DNA of 64,000 nt from Onthophagus taurus (Eukaryota > Arthropoda > Insecta > Coleoptera > Scarabaeidae): contig NC_091968.1 in the NCBI RefSeq assembly GCF_036711975.1, positions 26,211,001 through 26,275,000 of the forward strand, given 5' to 3'. How positions within the stretch are numbered: position 1 is the first letter of the stretch; every line of letters begins with the position of its first letter. The notes under the pieces are model-generated. The model searched no databases, was not told where the DNA came from, and worked only from the letters and a program-made list of their open reading frames with translations. Positions 47,402-60,099 of the stretch are shown here, one piece after another. The position numbers and the translations under genes were made by a program.

Positions 47402-49020
47402 CTAAAAAAAAAATTATTAAATTAATAAAATTATTACTTTAACCTGATAGTTGGATTATATGTCAGAATATACGCATTTTCTTGGTAAGTTACGATGTTT
47501 TCTTTCATTTTTAAGACGTGGTAATCAGAATAATTAAATTTAAATTCTTATATTAAATATTTAAAACGTCACTTTTGACGTTTTAATCGTCCATTTTAAT
47601 TAATTTGACATTTCAATGTGACCAACCTTAAATAAATAAAATTTTGAAATCTACAAACGTCATTTTTGACATTTCACAACAAACTATTTTTTAGCAATTA
47701 ATTTTTATTTTTAAACGTATCAATAAACTAAAATTGGTAAATACATTATTTAAAAGAAAACTATTTAGGTGAATTTGAAAATTCTCGTTGCAAAATTCGT
47801 TCTAGATTCGTTTCTTTTTTGAGACTTGACCAAGGTTCTTACTTCTCCTACCAAAAGAACGATAATTGCTAGTCTTGAAATGGGTTGGGTTTTCATTGCC
47901 CGTGCTTTAAAATAAAAGACGGCAATTTGCCAACTGACGTGAATGACGATGGCGTTTAGGAAAAGCTGGCACAATTAAAATAGCAGGTGTCATTTCGTGT
48001 CATCTTGTCTTGTAGTTGTTGAACGAAATAAAAAAATGTGGGTTTTCTCTTACAGAGAAAGTCCCTTATCTTAACATTTACTAGGTATTTAAATTTAATT
48101 TTCGTTGTTTTGAAAAAAAACCTCTTAAAGAGAAACGTATTTGATCATACGCAAAAGAAAAAGTTGTATAATTTATAGGGTTTATGGATCGGCATTGTAT
48201 GCAAATTCTTTCTTCATCATACGATGCCGAGAATGAAACCGAGAATGAAATCGAGATTGAAAGCGGGAACGAAACCGCCAACTAAACCGAGAACGAAACC
48301 AAGAAAGAAACCGAAAGGTGTGGAAGTATGTTCTTCCCACAAACACGTAACAAGAAATTGGCGCCTAACAATAACAAAATTGAACCATTCAACCTCTTTT
48401 CATTTCCTGTTTGATTAATTCAAACTACATATTAATATTTTTTTTTTATCTTAACCTCTTGAACCTCGCTATTTCTCTTTGATGTTATTTTCTAAAACGT
48501 GATCTCATATATTCAAATTGAATTGATTACATAGGTGCAAATTCCCACAAGAAAGTTGCCTCCTTTTTTCACCTTTAGAAACTACACTTTCCCATTAATA
48601 TAGAAATAATTTATAACAAGTTTCATTCATTGTTTTTCTAATACGGCCCTGTTTTAATTTACAAGCGACAGTATTGAACGTCTTTGAAAGGTAACAAACG
48701 TGTGTTGTACGAGATTGATCGAGATTCCTGAATCTATCACGATTCCAAATGGGCATAAAAAAATGAAAACACGAGAGAACGTGGTACGCGACTTTAACCG
48801 CATTTACGAAGAATAAATACTCTATAAATTATGTTTAAACGTTTGATGCAATTTCACTTCTAATTAGTTTATTTTATCGGTTTCAAAACAGCTTTAACCA
48901 TGAGATATGGGCGGGTTTTTTCTGGCATTATATTGAGCTAAAATTAGAATAACACTAACACTATAATTTGTACATAAAGTTAGCACTAAATATCAACTGA
49001 AAGTAGAGCTAACATAAAGT
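47402..49020. other. upstream region of the peroxidase gene, no further gene seen
   Basis: A 5'UTR exon of the peroxidase should lie here or beyond (an acceptor sits at 47402), but I cannot place it. 48220-48325 is a 12 bp minisatellite (units like gaatgaaaccga). It gives a Lys/Pro/Arg-rich 60-codon open frame that I do not believe in. 48945-49015 contains ctaaaattagaataacacta and related phrases resembling half-arms of the CTAG palindromes. Confidence 0.45.
48220..48325. repeat. 12 bp minisatellite
   Basis: About eight imperfect copies of gaatgaaaccga / gaacgaaaccgc. The period is a multiple of three, so a spurious open frame of K/P/R-rich codons results. Confidence 0.7.
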
Positions 49021-49024
49021 ATGA

Positions 49025-50935
49025 AATCTATAAAAGTTTGAAATCTTTACCTGAATGAAGATTCATTTTTCCTTATTATCTTAAAAAAATCGTTTACTAA
49101 TAAGTTTTTTTTCTAAAAAATAAATTAAATCCTCAAAAATTTTAAAGTGACAGATAAAAGTTAGGTTATGTTTTCGTTTCTTCTTCAATTTCTGGGAAAA
49201 TTGCTTCTTAGAGACCATAATCACTATAAATAAATAGTTTGGGAGCCCAAAAACGTATTTTGATGGGAATTGTGGCTGAATTAAACTTATTTTTTCACAA
49301 AATTTAGTAATTTTAGCTTAAAATGCAATCGTAGGGTTTAAATGTCAAAACTAACTTAACATGGATGATTGCCACTAGATGGGGTGAGCAAATATTTAAA
49401 AGAAAAGCAATTTTTTAAGGTAAAAAAATATTAATTATAAAACTTTGAAATCTTTACCTGAATGAAGATTCATTTTTCCTTATTATCTTAAAAAAATCGT
49501 TTATTAATAAGTTTTTTTTCTAAAAAATAAATTAAATCCTCAAAAATTTTAAAGTGACAGATAAAAGTTAGGTTATGTTTTCGTTTCTTCTTCAATTTCT
49601 GGGAAAATTGCTTCTTAGAGACCATAATCACTATAAATAAATAGTTTGGGAGCCCAAAAACGTATTTTGATGGGAATTGTGGCTCAATTAAACTTATTTT
49701 TTCACAAAATTTAGTAATTTTAGCTTAAAATGCAATCGTAGGGTTTAAATGTCAAAACTAACTTAACATGGATGATTGCCACTAGATGGGGTGAGCAAAT
49801 ATTTAAAAGAAAAGCAATTTTTTAAGGTAAAAAAATATTAATTATAAAAGTTTGAAATCTTTACCTGAATGAAGATTCATTTTTCCGTATTATCTTAAGA
49901 AAATCGATTACTAATAAGTTTTTTTCTAAAAAATAAATTGAATCCTCAAAATTTTTAAAGTGACAGATAAAAATTAGGTTATGTTTTCGTTTTTTCTTCA
50001 ATTTCGGGGAAAGATCATTTCTTAGAGTCCATAATCACTATAAATAAATAGTTTGGGAGCCCAAAAACGTATTTTGATGAGAATTGTGACTCAATTAAAC
50101 TTATTTTTTCGCAAAATTTAATAATTTTAGCTATAAATGTAACCGTAGGGTTTAAATGTCAAAACTGACTTAACATGGATGATTGTCACTAGATGGGGTG
50201 AGCAAATATTTAGAAGAAAAGCAATCTTTTAAGATAAAAAAATGCTAATTATAAAAGTTTGAAATCTTTACCTGAATGAAGATTCATTTTTCCTTATTAT
50301 CTTAAAAAAATCGTTTATTAATAAGTTTTTTTCCAAAAAAAAATTAAATCCTCAAAAATTTGAAAGTGACAGATAAAAGTTAGGTTATGTTTTCGTTTTT
50401 TCTTCAATTTCGGGGAAAGATCATTTCTTAGAGTCCATAATCACTATAAATAAATAATTTGGGAGCCCAAAAACGTATTTTTATGGGAATTGTGGCTCGA
50501 TTAAACTTATTTTTTCGCAAAATTTAATAATTTTAGCTATAAATGTAACCGTAGGGTTTAAATTTCAAAACTGACTTAACATGGATGATTGTCACTAGAT
50601 GGGGTGAGCAAATATTTAGAAAAAAAGCAATTTTTTAAGATAAAAAAATATTAATTATTAAAGTATGAAATCTTTACCTGATTGAAGATTTATTTATCCT
50701 TATTATCTTAAAAAAATCGTTTATTAATAAGCTTTTTTCTAAAAAATAATTTAAATCCTCAAAAATTTGAAAGTGACAGATAAAAGTTAGGTTATGTTTT
50801 CGTTTTTTCTTCAATTTCGGGGAAAGATCACTTCTTAGAGTTCATAATCACTATAAAAAAATAGTTTGGGAGCCCAAAAACGTATTTTTATGGGGATTGT
50901 GGTTCAAATAACTTATTTTTCGTAAAATTTAAAGA
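49025..50935. repeat. 400 bp satellite, array 3 (~5 copies)
   Basis: Same family as the arrays at 36955 and 41985, with acctgaatgaag at about 49049, 49458, 49870, 50272 and 50678 (the last as acctgattgaag). The first two units are nearly identical. Its right edge is only about 20 bp from the palindrome cluster. Confidence 0.9.
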
Positions 50936-50956
50936 TTGTTGTATAATTGTCATTAA

Positions 50957-51535
50957 ACTAGAACTAAAACTAACACTAGATCTAGAACTAGGATCATTCG
51001 GGTTTAGCCGTCTTGAGAGACGTGCGGCTAAATCCGAATGTTCCTAGTTCTCGGTCTAGTGTTAGTTCTAATTTTGCACTAGAACTAACACTAGACCTAA
51101 AACTAGAATCATTTGGGTTTAGCCGTCTTGAGAGACGTGCGGCTAAACCCGAATGATTCTAGTTGTAGGTCTAGTGTTAGTTCTAGCTTTACACTAACAG
51201 AATCACTAGAACGAATACATGATCTAGAACTAGAATCGTTGGGGTTTAGCCGCACGTCTCTCAAGACGGCTAAACTCGAATGATTCTAGCTCTCGGTCTA
51301 GTTTCAGTACTAGTTTTGTACTAGAACTAACACAAGACCTAGAACTAGAATCATTCGGGTTTAGCCGCACGTCTCTCAAGACGGCTAAATCCGAATGATT
51401 CTAGTTCTAGGTCTTGTGTTAGTTCTAGTGATAGTGCCAGTGTAAAACTAGACCTAGAACTAGAAACATTCGGGTTTAGCCGTCTTAAGAGACGTGCGGT
51501 TAAACCCGAATGTGTCTAGTTCTAGTTTTAGTATA
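50957..51535. repeat. cluster of five long palindromes with a two-orientation core
   Basis: Palindromes at about 50957-51071, 51078-51186, 51203-51316, 51320-51429 and 51447-51532. Each arm (about 47 bp in the second copy, only two mismatches) runs cactagaactaacactagac - aactagaatca - gggtttagccg. The loop is about 14 bp. The loop reads tcttgagagacgtg in copies 1, 2 and 5 and its reverse complement in copies 3 and 4. Arms differ between copies but are matched within a copy, which implies within-copy pairing or correction. GC content is well above the surroundings. No coding frame. Confidence 0.92.
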
Positions 51536-51539
51536 TACA

Positions 51540-52860
51540 CAAACGCCATCTGTAAAAATCTATTAACACTAAAAATATTTAAATGTGATACATATTGTAA
51601 TTAAATAGCTTGTAACGCATCAATTTTTCGTATCAAATCAGTTCAAGATCAATGCAAAAAAAAGAGAAATAAAGATTTCAATCGTTGTTTGTTGTGGTTT
51701 CAAAATGAAACGAGTTTCTTTAAATGGTAAAAATGCGGTACGAGATTCCTTCGTGTTTAAATTAATCCATAAAAAAAGTGTTTCAGTTAGAAGTCAAGGT
51801 GAAGTCAAGATTCTATTTCTACAGTTCTTCTTCTATTTGTATTTTGTATCTTAATTGTGTACTTATTACTAAGTAAATTCTAGACTATTACTAAATAAAT
51901 AATGTGAGATAATCCGGCGATTACTCATCGAAAGTAGCAGTTATTGACGGATAATTTATTGCATTAAAGCAATAATTGAGCAATTTAATACGTTTTGCTG
52001 ATTCAATTTGCAATTTACATCTGTAATAGGAGCACTCAGACACACCTTCTCTGTTTATAATGGCGTGAAAAATACTATTATTCTGTTAACATTGTTATTT
52101 CTTAACTAAGAAAAAAAAATAAATTAAAAAAGAAATTTAAGTTCGCGTTAAAGTGTTATTCCGGTTCTTTTATTGTCAATTTAGTCTTTTTTGGCAACAA
52201 GGACACTTTTTGCGGAGGTTATTGCGTAGGTTGTTTTAGTCACGGTTTTTTCCCCAATTTCGATTTCAATTTAAAGATTTATCATAAATGTGTTAAATTT
52301 TTTGGGTTATTTTTACCTTTCCAACGAAATTTATAGACACAAAGCACAAAAAATGAAGAACGTATCCTGCAAAGCCGTTGTTGTGTAAACAAATACCACA
52401 AGCACTACTGTATCCCTGATATACATTTGACCGCCCTCTTATAGATTTCGCGGAGCGAGAGAAAGTATTATTTTAACCAAGTACGACCACAACACTGGTT
52501 ATTGTCAGTTATATTGGTCGTTTTGTGTCAAAATTTTAATAAAACCATGTTTTTACTTTTTTTAATTGAGCAAAAAATTCATTAAATAAAAATTGTTCTC
52601 TTTGTTTATTCAGTCGATTCATAAAATGAGCTAACTCAATTATTTTCATCTGCTTGGCAGAAAGGTGAAATGATGTTCAACTAACCGTGGCAAATCCATT
52701 GATCATCGCGCGTTTCATTGTTAAATGGCAATTATCTTCGGTATAAATAAAGTGTTTAAGTTTAAGTGATCGATTTTCAGTGTAAGTATTTGAAATTCCT
52801 ATTTCAAAATGTTGCAAGAAACATTTCCTGATATAAAAGCAACAAAGTAACAAATTTTAT
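51540..52860. other. AT-rich intergenic DNA, no gene seen
   Basis: No convincing open frame. 52370-52480 is GC-richer (tttcgcggagcgagagaaag) without an identifiable feature. Confidence 0.5.
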
Positions 52861-52864
52861 ATCT

Positions 52865-53135
52865 TTTTATTGCATTATTAAAGCGAGTCATAAAATAAAC
52901 GCTTTTTTTTTTTGGCAAAAATGTTCACGCGAACCATAACGCTTATTTATGCTTCTTGTTAGATCAGAAGGAATGCCTTTTACTTGAGAATATAAAAATT
53001 GTGAGTTGGGTAATATCTACGCTCAAAATGGGTCTTTAAAGATTAAAACATTATGTAATGATCTTAAAAACTGAAACAATAACTTAATCTTTTTTTTAAT
53101 GAGGAGAACTAAATCTAAGTTTAAAACTATTCTTA
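52865..53135. repeat. left direct repeat flanking the 361 bp satellite
   Basis: Contains ttattgcattattaaagcg, cgcttatttatgcttcttgt, ttaaaacattatgtaatgat and gaggagaactaaatctaag. It is matched in the same order and orientation by 58318-58605, with substitutions and short indels. Confidence 0.8.
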
Positions 53136-53154
53136 GATATTTCCTTCAAGAAAT

Positions 53155-56100
53155 TAATTTTATAGCGAATTTTGAAAATCATCGATGAAAATTGCAACAT
53201 CGAAAATTTTATCAAAGCTTCAAATATTGTTTTCTCAAAAACTAAGAGCTATTTTTAAAAACGGGTTGGTTCATTGGAAAGAGGACACTTTTATTAATAC
53301 TTTGGGAAATTTTCATACTCATATTCCAAGAAATGCATTTTATACGAATTTTTAAAACTTAATCGGCGAAAATTGCAAAATTCGAAAAAATTGTCGATTA
53401 TTTCAAAATTTATTTTTCAAGAACTAAAAATGATTTTTCAAAACGGCTTTTTGCATTAAAAAGAGGATACTTTAATTAATAATTGGTGATATTTCCACAC
53501 CGATCCTTCAAAAAATTAATTTTATAGCGAATTTTCAAAGTTATCGACGAAAATTGCATCATCGAAAATTTTATCAAAGCTTCAAATATTGTTTTCTCAA
53601 AAACTAAAAATTATTTTACAAAACGGGTTGGTTCATTGGAAAGAGGACACTTTTATTAACACTTTGGGAAATTTTCATATTCATATTCCAAGAAATGGAT
53701 TTTATACGAATTTTTAAAACTTAATCGGCGAAAATTGCAAAATTCGAAAAAATTGTCGATTATTTCAAAATTTATTTCTCAAGAACTAAAAGTGATTTTT
53801 CAAAACGGTTTTTTGCATTAAAAAGAGGATACTTTAATTAATAATTGGTGATATTTCCACACGGATCCTTCAAAAAATTAATTTTATAGCGAATTTTGAA
53901 AGTTATCGATGAAAATTGCAACATCGAAAATTTTATCAAAGCTTCAAATATTGTTTTCTCAAAAACTAAAAATTATTTTACAAAACGGGTTGGTTCATTG
54001 GAAAGAGAACACTTTTATTAACACTTTGGGAAATTTTCATACTCATATTCCAAGAAATGCATTTTATACGAATTTTTAAAACTTAATCGGCGAAAATTGC
54101 AAAATTCGAAAAAATTGTCGATTATTTCAAAATTTATTTCTCAAGAACTAAAAGTGATTTTTCAAAACGGGTTGTTGCATTAAAAAGAGGATACTTTAAT
54201 TAATAATTGGTGATATTTCCACACGGATCCTTCAAAAAATTAATTTTATAGCGCATTTTGAAAGTTATCGATGAAAATTGCAACATCGAAAATTTTACAA
54301 AATTTCAAATATTGTTTTCTCAAAAACTAAGAGCTATTTTTAAAAACGGGTTGGTTCATTGGAAAGAGGACACTTTTATTAATACTTTGGGAAATTTTCA
54401 TACTCATATTCCAAGAAGTGAATTTTATAGGAATTTTTAAAACTTAATCGGCGAAAATTGCAAAATGTGAAAAAATTGTCGATGATTTCAAAAATTTATT
54501 TCTTAAGAACTAAAAATGATTTTTCAAAACGGTTTGTTGCATTAAAAAGAGGATACTTTAATTAATAATTGGTGATATTTCCACAAGGATCCTTCAAGAA
54601 ATGAATTTTATGGCAAAATTTGAAGATTATCGATGAAAATTGCAACATCGAAAATTTTATCAAAATTTCAAATATCGTTTTCTCAAAAACTAAGAGCTAT
54701 TTTTCAAAACGGGTTGGTTCTTTGGAAAGAGGACATTTTTATTAACACTTTGGGAAATTTTCATACTCATATTCCAAGAAATGCATTTTATACGAATTTT
54801 TAAAACTTAATCGGTGAAAATTGCAAAATTCGAAAAAATTGTCGATTATTTCAAAATTTATTTCTCAAGAACTAAAAATGATTTTTCAAAACCGCTTGAT
54901 GCATTAAAAAGAGGATACTTTAATTAATAATTGGTGATATTTCCACACGGATCCTTCAAAAAATTAATTTTATAGCGAATTTTGAAAGTTATCGATGAAA
55001 ATTGCAACATCGAAAATTTTATCAAAATTTCAAATATTGTTTTCTCAAAAACTAAGAGCAATTTTTAAAAACGGGTTGGTTCATTGGAAAGAGGACACTT
55101 TTATTAACACTTTGGGAAATTTTCATACTCATATTCCAAGAAATGCATTTTATACGAATTTTTAAAACTTAATCGGCGAAAATTGCAAAATTCGGAAAAA
55201 TTGTCGATTATTTCAAAATTTATTTCTCAAGAACTAAAAGTGATTTTTCAAAACGGGGTTTTTGCATTAAAAAGAGGGTACTTTAATAAATAATTGGTGA
55301 TATTTCCACACGGATCCTTCAAAAAATTAATTTTATAGCGAATTTTGAAAGTTATCGATGAAAATTGCAACATCGAAAATTTTATCAAAGCTTCAAATAT
55401 TGTTTTCTCAAAAACTAAGAGATATTTTTCAAAACGGGTTGGTTCATTGGAAAGAGGACACTTTTATTAACACTTTGGGAAATTTTTATACTCATATTCC
55501 AAGAAATGCATTTTATACGAATTTTTAAAACTTAATCGGCGAAAATTGTAAAATTCGAAAAAATTGTCGATTGTTTCAAAATTTATTTCTTAAGAACTAA
55601 AAGTGATTTTTCAAAACGGGTTTTTGCATTAAAAAGAGGGCACTTTAATTAATAATTGGTGATATTTCCACACGGATCCTTCAAAAAATTAATTTTATAG
55701 CGAATTTTGAAGATTATCGATGAAAATTGCAACATCGAAAATTTTATCAAAATTTCAAATATTGTTTTTTCAAAAACTAAAAGTTATTTTTCAAAACGGG
55801 TTGGTTCATTGGAAAGAGGACACTTTTATTAACACTTTGCGAAATTTTCATACTCATATTCCAAGAAATGTATTTTATACGAATTTTTAAAACTTAATCG
55901 GCGAAAATTGCAAAATTCGAAAAAATTATCGATTATTTCAAAATTTATTTCTCAAGAACTAAAAGTGATTTTTCAAAACGGCTTAATGCATTAAAAAGAG
56001 GATACTTTAATTAATAATTGGTGATATTTCCACAAGGATCCTTCAAGAAATGAATTTTATGGCAAAATTTGAAGATTATCGATGAAAATTGCAACATCGA

Positions 56101-58067
56101 AAATTTTATCAAAATTTCAAATATTGTTTTCTCAAAAATTAAAAGTTATTTTTCAAAACGTGTTGGTTCATTAGAAAGAGGACACTTTCATTAACACTTT
56201 GGGAAATTTTCATACTCATATTCCAAGAAGTGGATTTTATAGGAATTTTTAAAACTTAATCGGCGAAAATTATAAAATTCGAAAAAATTGTCGATTATTT
56301 CAAAATTTATTTCTCAAGAACTAAAAATGATTTTTCAAAACGGCTTTTTGCATTAAAAAGAGGATACTTTAATTAATAATTGGTGATATTTCCACAAGGA
56401 TCCTTCAAGAAATGAATTTTATGGCAAAATTTGAAGATTATCGATGAAAATTGCAACATCGAAAATTTTATCAAAGCTTCAAATATTGTTTTCTCAAAAA
56501 CTAAGAGCTATTTTTCAAAACGGGTTGGTTCATTGGAAAGAGGACACTTTTATTAACACTTTGAGAAATTTTCATATTCATATTCCAAGAAATGGATTTT
56601 ATACGAATTTTTAAAACTTAATCGGCGAAAATTGCAAAGTTCCAAAAAAATGTCGATTATTTCAAAATTTATTTCTCAAGAACTAAAAATGATTTTTCAA
56701 AACGGCTTAATGCATTAAAAAGAGGATACTTTAATTAATAATTGGTGATATTTCCACACGGATCCTTCAAGAAATGAATTTTATACCGAATTTTGAACAT
56801 TATCGATGCAAATTGCAACATCGAAAATTTTATCAAATCTTCAAATATTATTTTCTCAAAAACTAAACGTTATTTTTAAAAACGGGTTGGTTCATTGGAA
56901 AGAAGACACTTTTATTAACACTTTGGGAAATTTTCATACTCATATTCCAGGAAGTGGATTTTATAGGAATTTTTAAAACTTAATCGGCGAAAATTGCAAA
57001 ATTCGAAAAAATTGTCGATGATTTCAAAAATTTATTTCTCAAGAACTAAAAGTGATTTTTCAAAACGGCTTTTTGCATTAAAAAGAGGATACTTTAATTA
57101 ATAATTGGTGATATTTCCACACGGATCCTTCAAAAAATTAATTTTATAGCGAATTTTGAAAGTTATCGATGAAAATTGCAACATCGAAAATTTTATCAAA
57201 ACTTCAAATATTGTTTTCTCAAAAACTAAGAGATATTTTTAAAAACGGGTTGGTTCATTAGAAAGAGGACACTTTCATTAACACTTTGGGAAATTTTCAT
57301 ACTCATATTCCAAGAAGTGGATTTTATAGGAATTTTTAAAACTTAATCGGCGAAAATTGCAAAATTCGAAAAAATTGTCGATGATTTCAAAAATTTATTT
57401 CTCAAGAACTAAAAGTGATTTTTCAAAACGGCTTTTTGCATTAAAAAGAGGATACTTTAATTAATAATTGGTGATATTTCCACAAGGATCCCCCAAGAAA
57501 TGAATTTTATAGCAAATTTTGAAGATTATCGATGAAAATTGTAACATCAAAAATTTTATCAAAATTTCAAATATTGTTTTCTCAAAAACTAAGAGCTATT
57601 TTTCAAAACGGGTTGGTTCATTGGAAAGAGGACACTTTTATTAACACTTTGGGAAATTTTCATATTCATATTCCAAGAAATGGATTTTATACGAATTTTT
57701 AAAACTTAATCGGCGAAAATTGCAAAAATCGAAAAAATTGTCGATCATTTCAAAAATTTATTTCTCAAGAACTAAAAATGATTTTTCAAAACGGTTTGTT
57801 GCATTAAAAAGAGGATACTTTAATTAATAATTGGTGATATTTCCACACGGATCCTTCAAAAAATTAATTTTATAGCGAATTTTGAAAGTTATCGATGAAA
57901 ATTGCAACATCGAAAATTTTATCAAAGCTTCAAATATTGTTTTCTCAAAAACTAAAAATTATTTTACAAAACGGGTTTGTTCATTGGAAAGAGAACACTC
58001 TCATTAACACTTTGGGAAATTTTCGTACTCATATTCCAAGAAGTGGATTTTATATGAATTATTCGGG
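53155..58067. repeat. satellite, 361 bp dimeric unit, ~13.6 copies
   Basis: Each unit is two diverged halves of about 180 bp. Half A has gaaaattgcaacatcgaaaa, aaaacgggttggttcattgg and aaagaggacacttttatt. Half B has gaaaattgcaaaattcgaaa, ttgcattaaaaagaggatac and ggtgatatttccacacggat. The parallel gaaaattgcaa..., ctcaagaacta/ctcaaaaacta and aagagga[ct]ac phrases show that A and B come from one ancestral monomer. The phrase acttaatcggcg returns every ~361 bp from about 53357 to about 57703. An occasional 60-codon open frame (for example 54258-54440) is incidental. Confidence 0.93.
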
Positions 58068-58074
58068 TTGATAT

Positions 58075-58317
58075 AATGCCTCGGCCGCAAGCGACCTCGG
58101 TTTAAGCAACTCAAACATTCTTAAAAACTAGTGACGATGTATTTTACTTACACGTTTTTAACAAATAATCATGTTTTCATCGATATGGTTTTCTTGTAAT
58201 GCCTCGGACACAAGCAATCTCGGCTTAAGTAAGTCAAATGTCGTTGAAATCATCCCGATTTTTCTTAAATTTGATGGCGAGATAGCGCCTCGGCCGCTAT
58301 CTTTTCTTCATCAACTT
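58075..58317. repeat. CCTCGG-box repeats, first block
   Basis: Two units with gcctcggccgcaagcgacct / gcctcggacacaagcaatct, each followed by cggtttaagcaa or cggcttaagtaa and a catcgatatggtttt-type tail; a third box at 58281 (cctcggccgct). The family recurs at 59940, 61867, 63690 and to the end of the window. Confidence 0.75.
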
Positions 58318-58605
58318 ATTTTTATTGCATTATTAAACCGAGTCGTAAACTAAATGATTTTCATTGGTAAATTTTTTCTCGGAAAAAAGTTTACGCGAAC
58401 CATATCGCTTATTTATGCTTCTTGTTAGATCTCCTTTTACTTAAGGATATAAAAATTGTGAGGTTGGTAATGTTTTCGCTTAAAATGGATCTGTAAAAGA
58501 TTAAAACATTATGTAATGATCTAAAATTGTAACGATGAAATTGAAAAAATGAAACAATAAGTTAATTTTCTTTAATGAGGAGAATTAAATCTAAGTTTAA
58601 AACAA
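58318..58605. repeat. right direct repeat flanking the 361 bp satellite
   Basis: Second copy of 52865-53135 (ttattgcattattaaaccg, acgcgaaccatatcgcttat, attaaaacattatgtaatga, gaggagaattaaatctaag). Confidence 0.8.
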
Positions 58606-60095
58606 TTTCAAGGATAATTATCCGCGTTAAAATAGAAAAAAAAATGTCTCAACACTACGAATTGAGTCAACTAAATCAACCACGTGAAGATATTTAAAGA
58701 ATCTAATTTGAAGAAAAAAAAAAAAGAAATTTAATCAATTTTAAAAGAAAGTCAAAAAATGATATCTTAACGACTTCCTAAACATATTTATTAAAAGGTC
58801 ACAAAACGAATCTGAATTTGTTTAAGATTTGTGGCTTTCACGCTTGATGGGAGAACGATTTTTTTGAAATTAAAAAAAAATGAAACTAAGTTTTTACGCA
58901 ATAATGAAATATTATAATTTTAACCTTTTTACTCCAATTTATTTGACCCCGTTATTAATGCATTCATCTCTTAATTAATTCCATTTCGAAAATCAAAATC
59001 AGCTTCATTAATTTTTCAGTTAAGAAATCTTAAGGAATTTTTGTTTCTCGTGTATTTCTTAATAGCTCAATTACCAAAGTTATTTCAACATAAGCTTTGC
59101 GATTAAATGACACTGCACCTGAATAATATTTCAACGCTTCTTAATATTTCTATTCGCGAGATGTGTGTTTTTTTAAGTATTTATACAACTTTAAATGATT
59201 TTATAATTAATTATGTCGCAATCCAAGCTGTTTACACATAAGAAATAAGTAATGGAAATAAAATGTATTCTCGCATTGCAGTAAAACCTGATTTTCCACA
59301 ATTTTTTGAACTCCCCCAAAATAAAAATGAACTCGTTTGAATCAATTAACCTTTAAGATTGATTAAAAATCAAAAAAGAAAAGTCTAGGCGTTAACAGTA
59401 CGTTAAGTACGAAATAAAAATGTTCTCACGTGCATTATATCACACGAAAATTTATTTGGAACAGATTTAGAAACTCATCACTACCTTTCTATAAAAAAAA
59501 ACTCAAAAGATCATTCATCTTCAACCATAACGAAGTGTCCCCAATTATGTAATATATCGAGTTACCAAAAAAGAATGTATTGTGAGAGGATTTTAATAAG
59601 CATTTATTACATAATTTTTTATGTATACAGGGTGTTTAGGTAAATAGAGAGAATTTCTCAATGTTTACTATTAACCCATAAAGTAACACGACCTGTGGTG
59701 ACCAGCAAGAAAAGAGGAGTAAAATTATTTATATAAAGGCACATGACATCTGAAATTAATTTCTACGATGATAGCTCAGTACCAACATTAAAAAGTAACA
59801 AATAAGATATAGACCAAGTTTTCATGTCAAAGTTGTAGTTAGTAATGATAACATTTGCCGAAAAATGGATGAGGTACTTAGGCAAATATGTTTAGTGCAT
59901 AAAGCATACAACACAAAGCTGCTATAACCTATTGGTTCTAGCGCCTCGGCCGCAAACGACCTTGGCTTGATTTACTTAAGCGTCATTGCAAATTCAGGTT
60001 TCTCATCGATATGGTTTTGTTGTAATACCTCGGCGTTATTAGATGATATCGTTCATTTGATATCATGGAAAGTAAACCAAGCGCACAAGTGTTGA
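58606..60095. other. AT-rich intergenic DNA with scattered repeat fragments
   Basis: No gene seen. At 59630 a tacagggtgtttaggtaaat phrase marks a transposon end of the acagggtg type. At 59935-59975 is an isolated CCTCGG-box unit (ggttctagcgcctcggccgc). Confidence 0.5.
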
Positions 60096-60099
60096 AGGA

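Noticed and set aside
48224-48418. Small Lys/Pro/Arg-rich protein
   Set aside because: The composition comes from a 12 bp minisatellite. There is no promoter or supporting structure.
50957-51535. CRISPR-like array
   Set aside because: The units are long palindromes without unique spacers of constant length, no cas genes exist, and the genome is eukaryotic.
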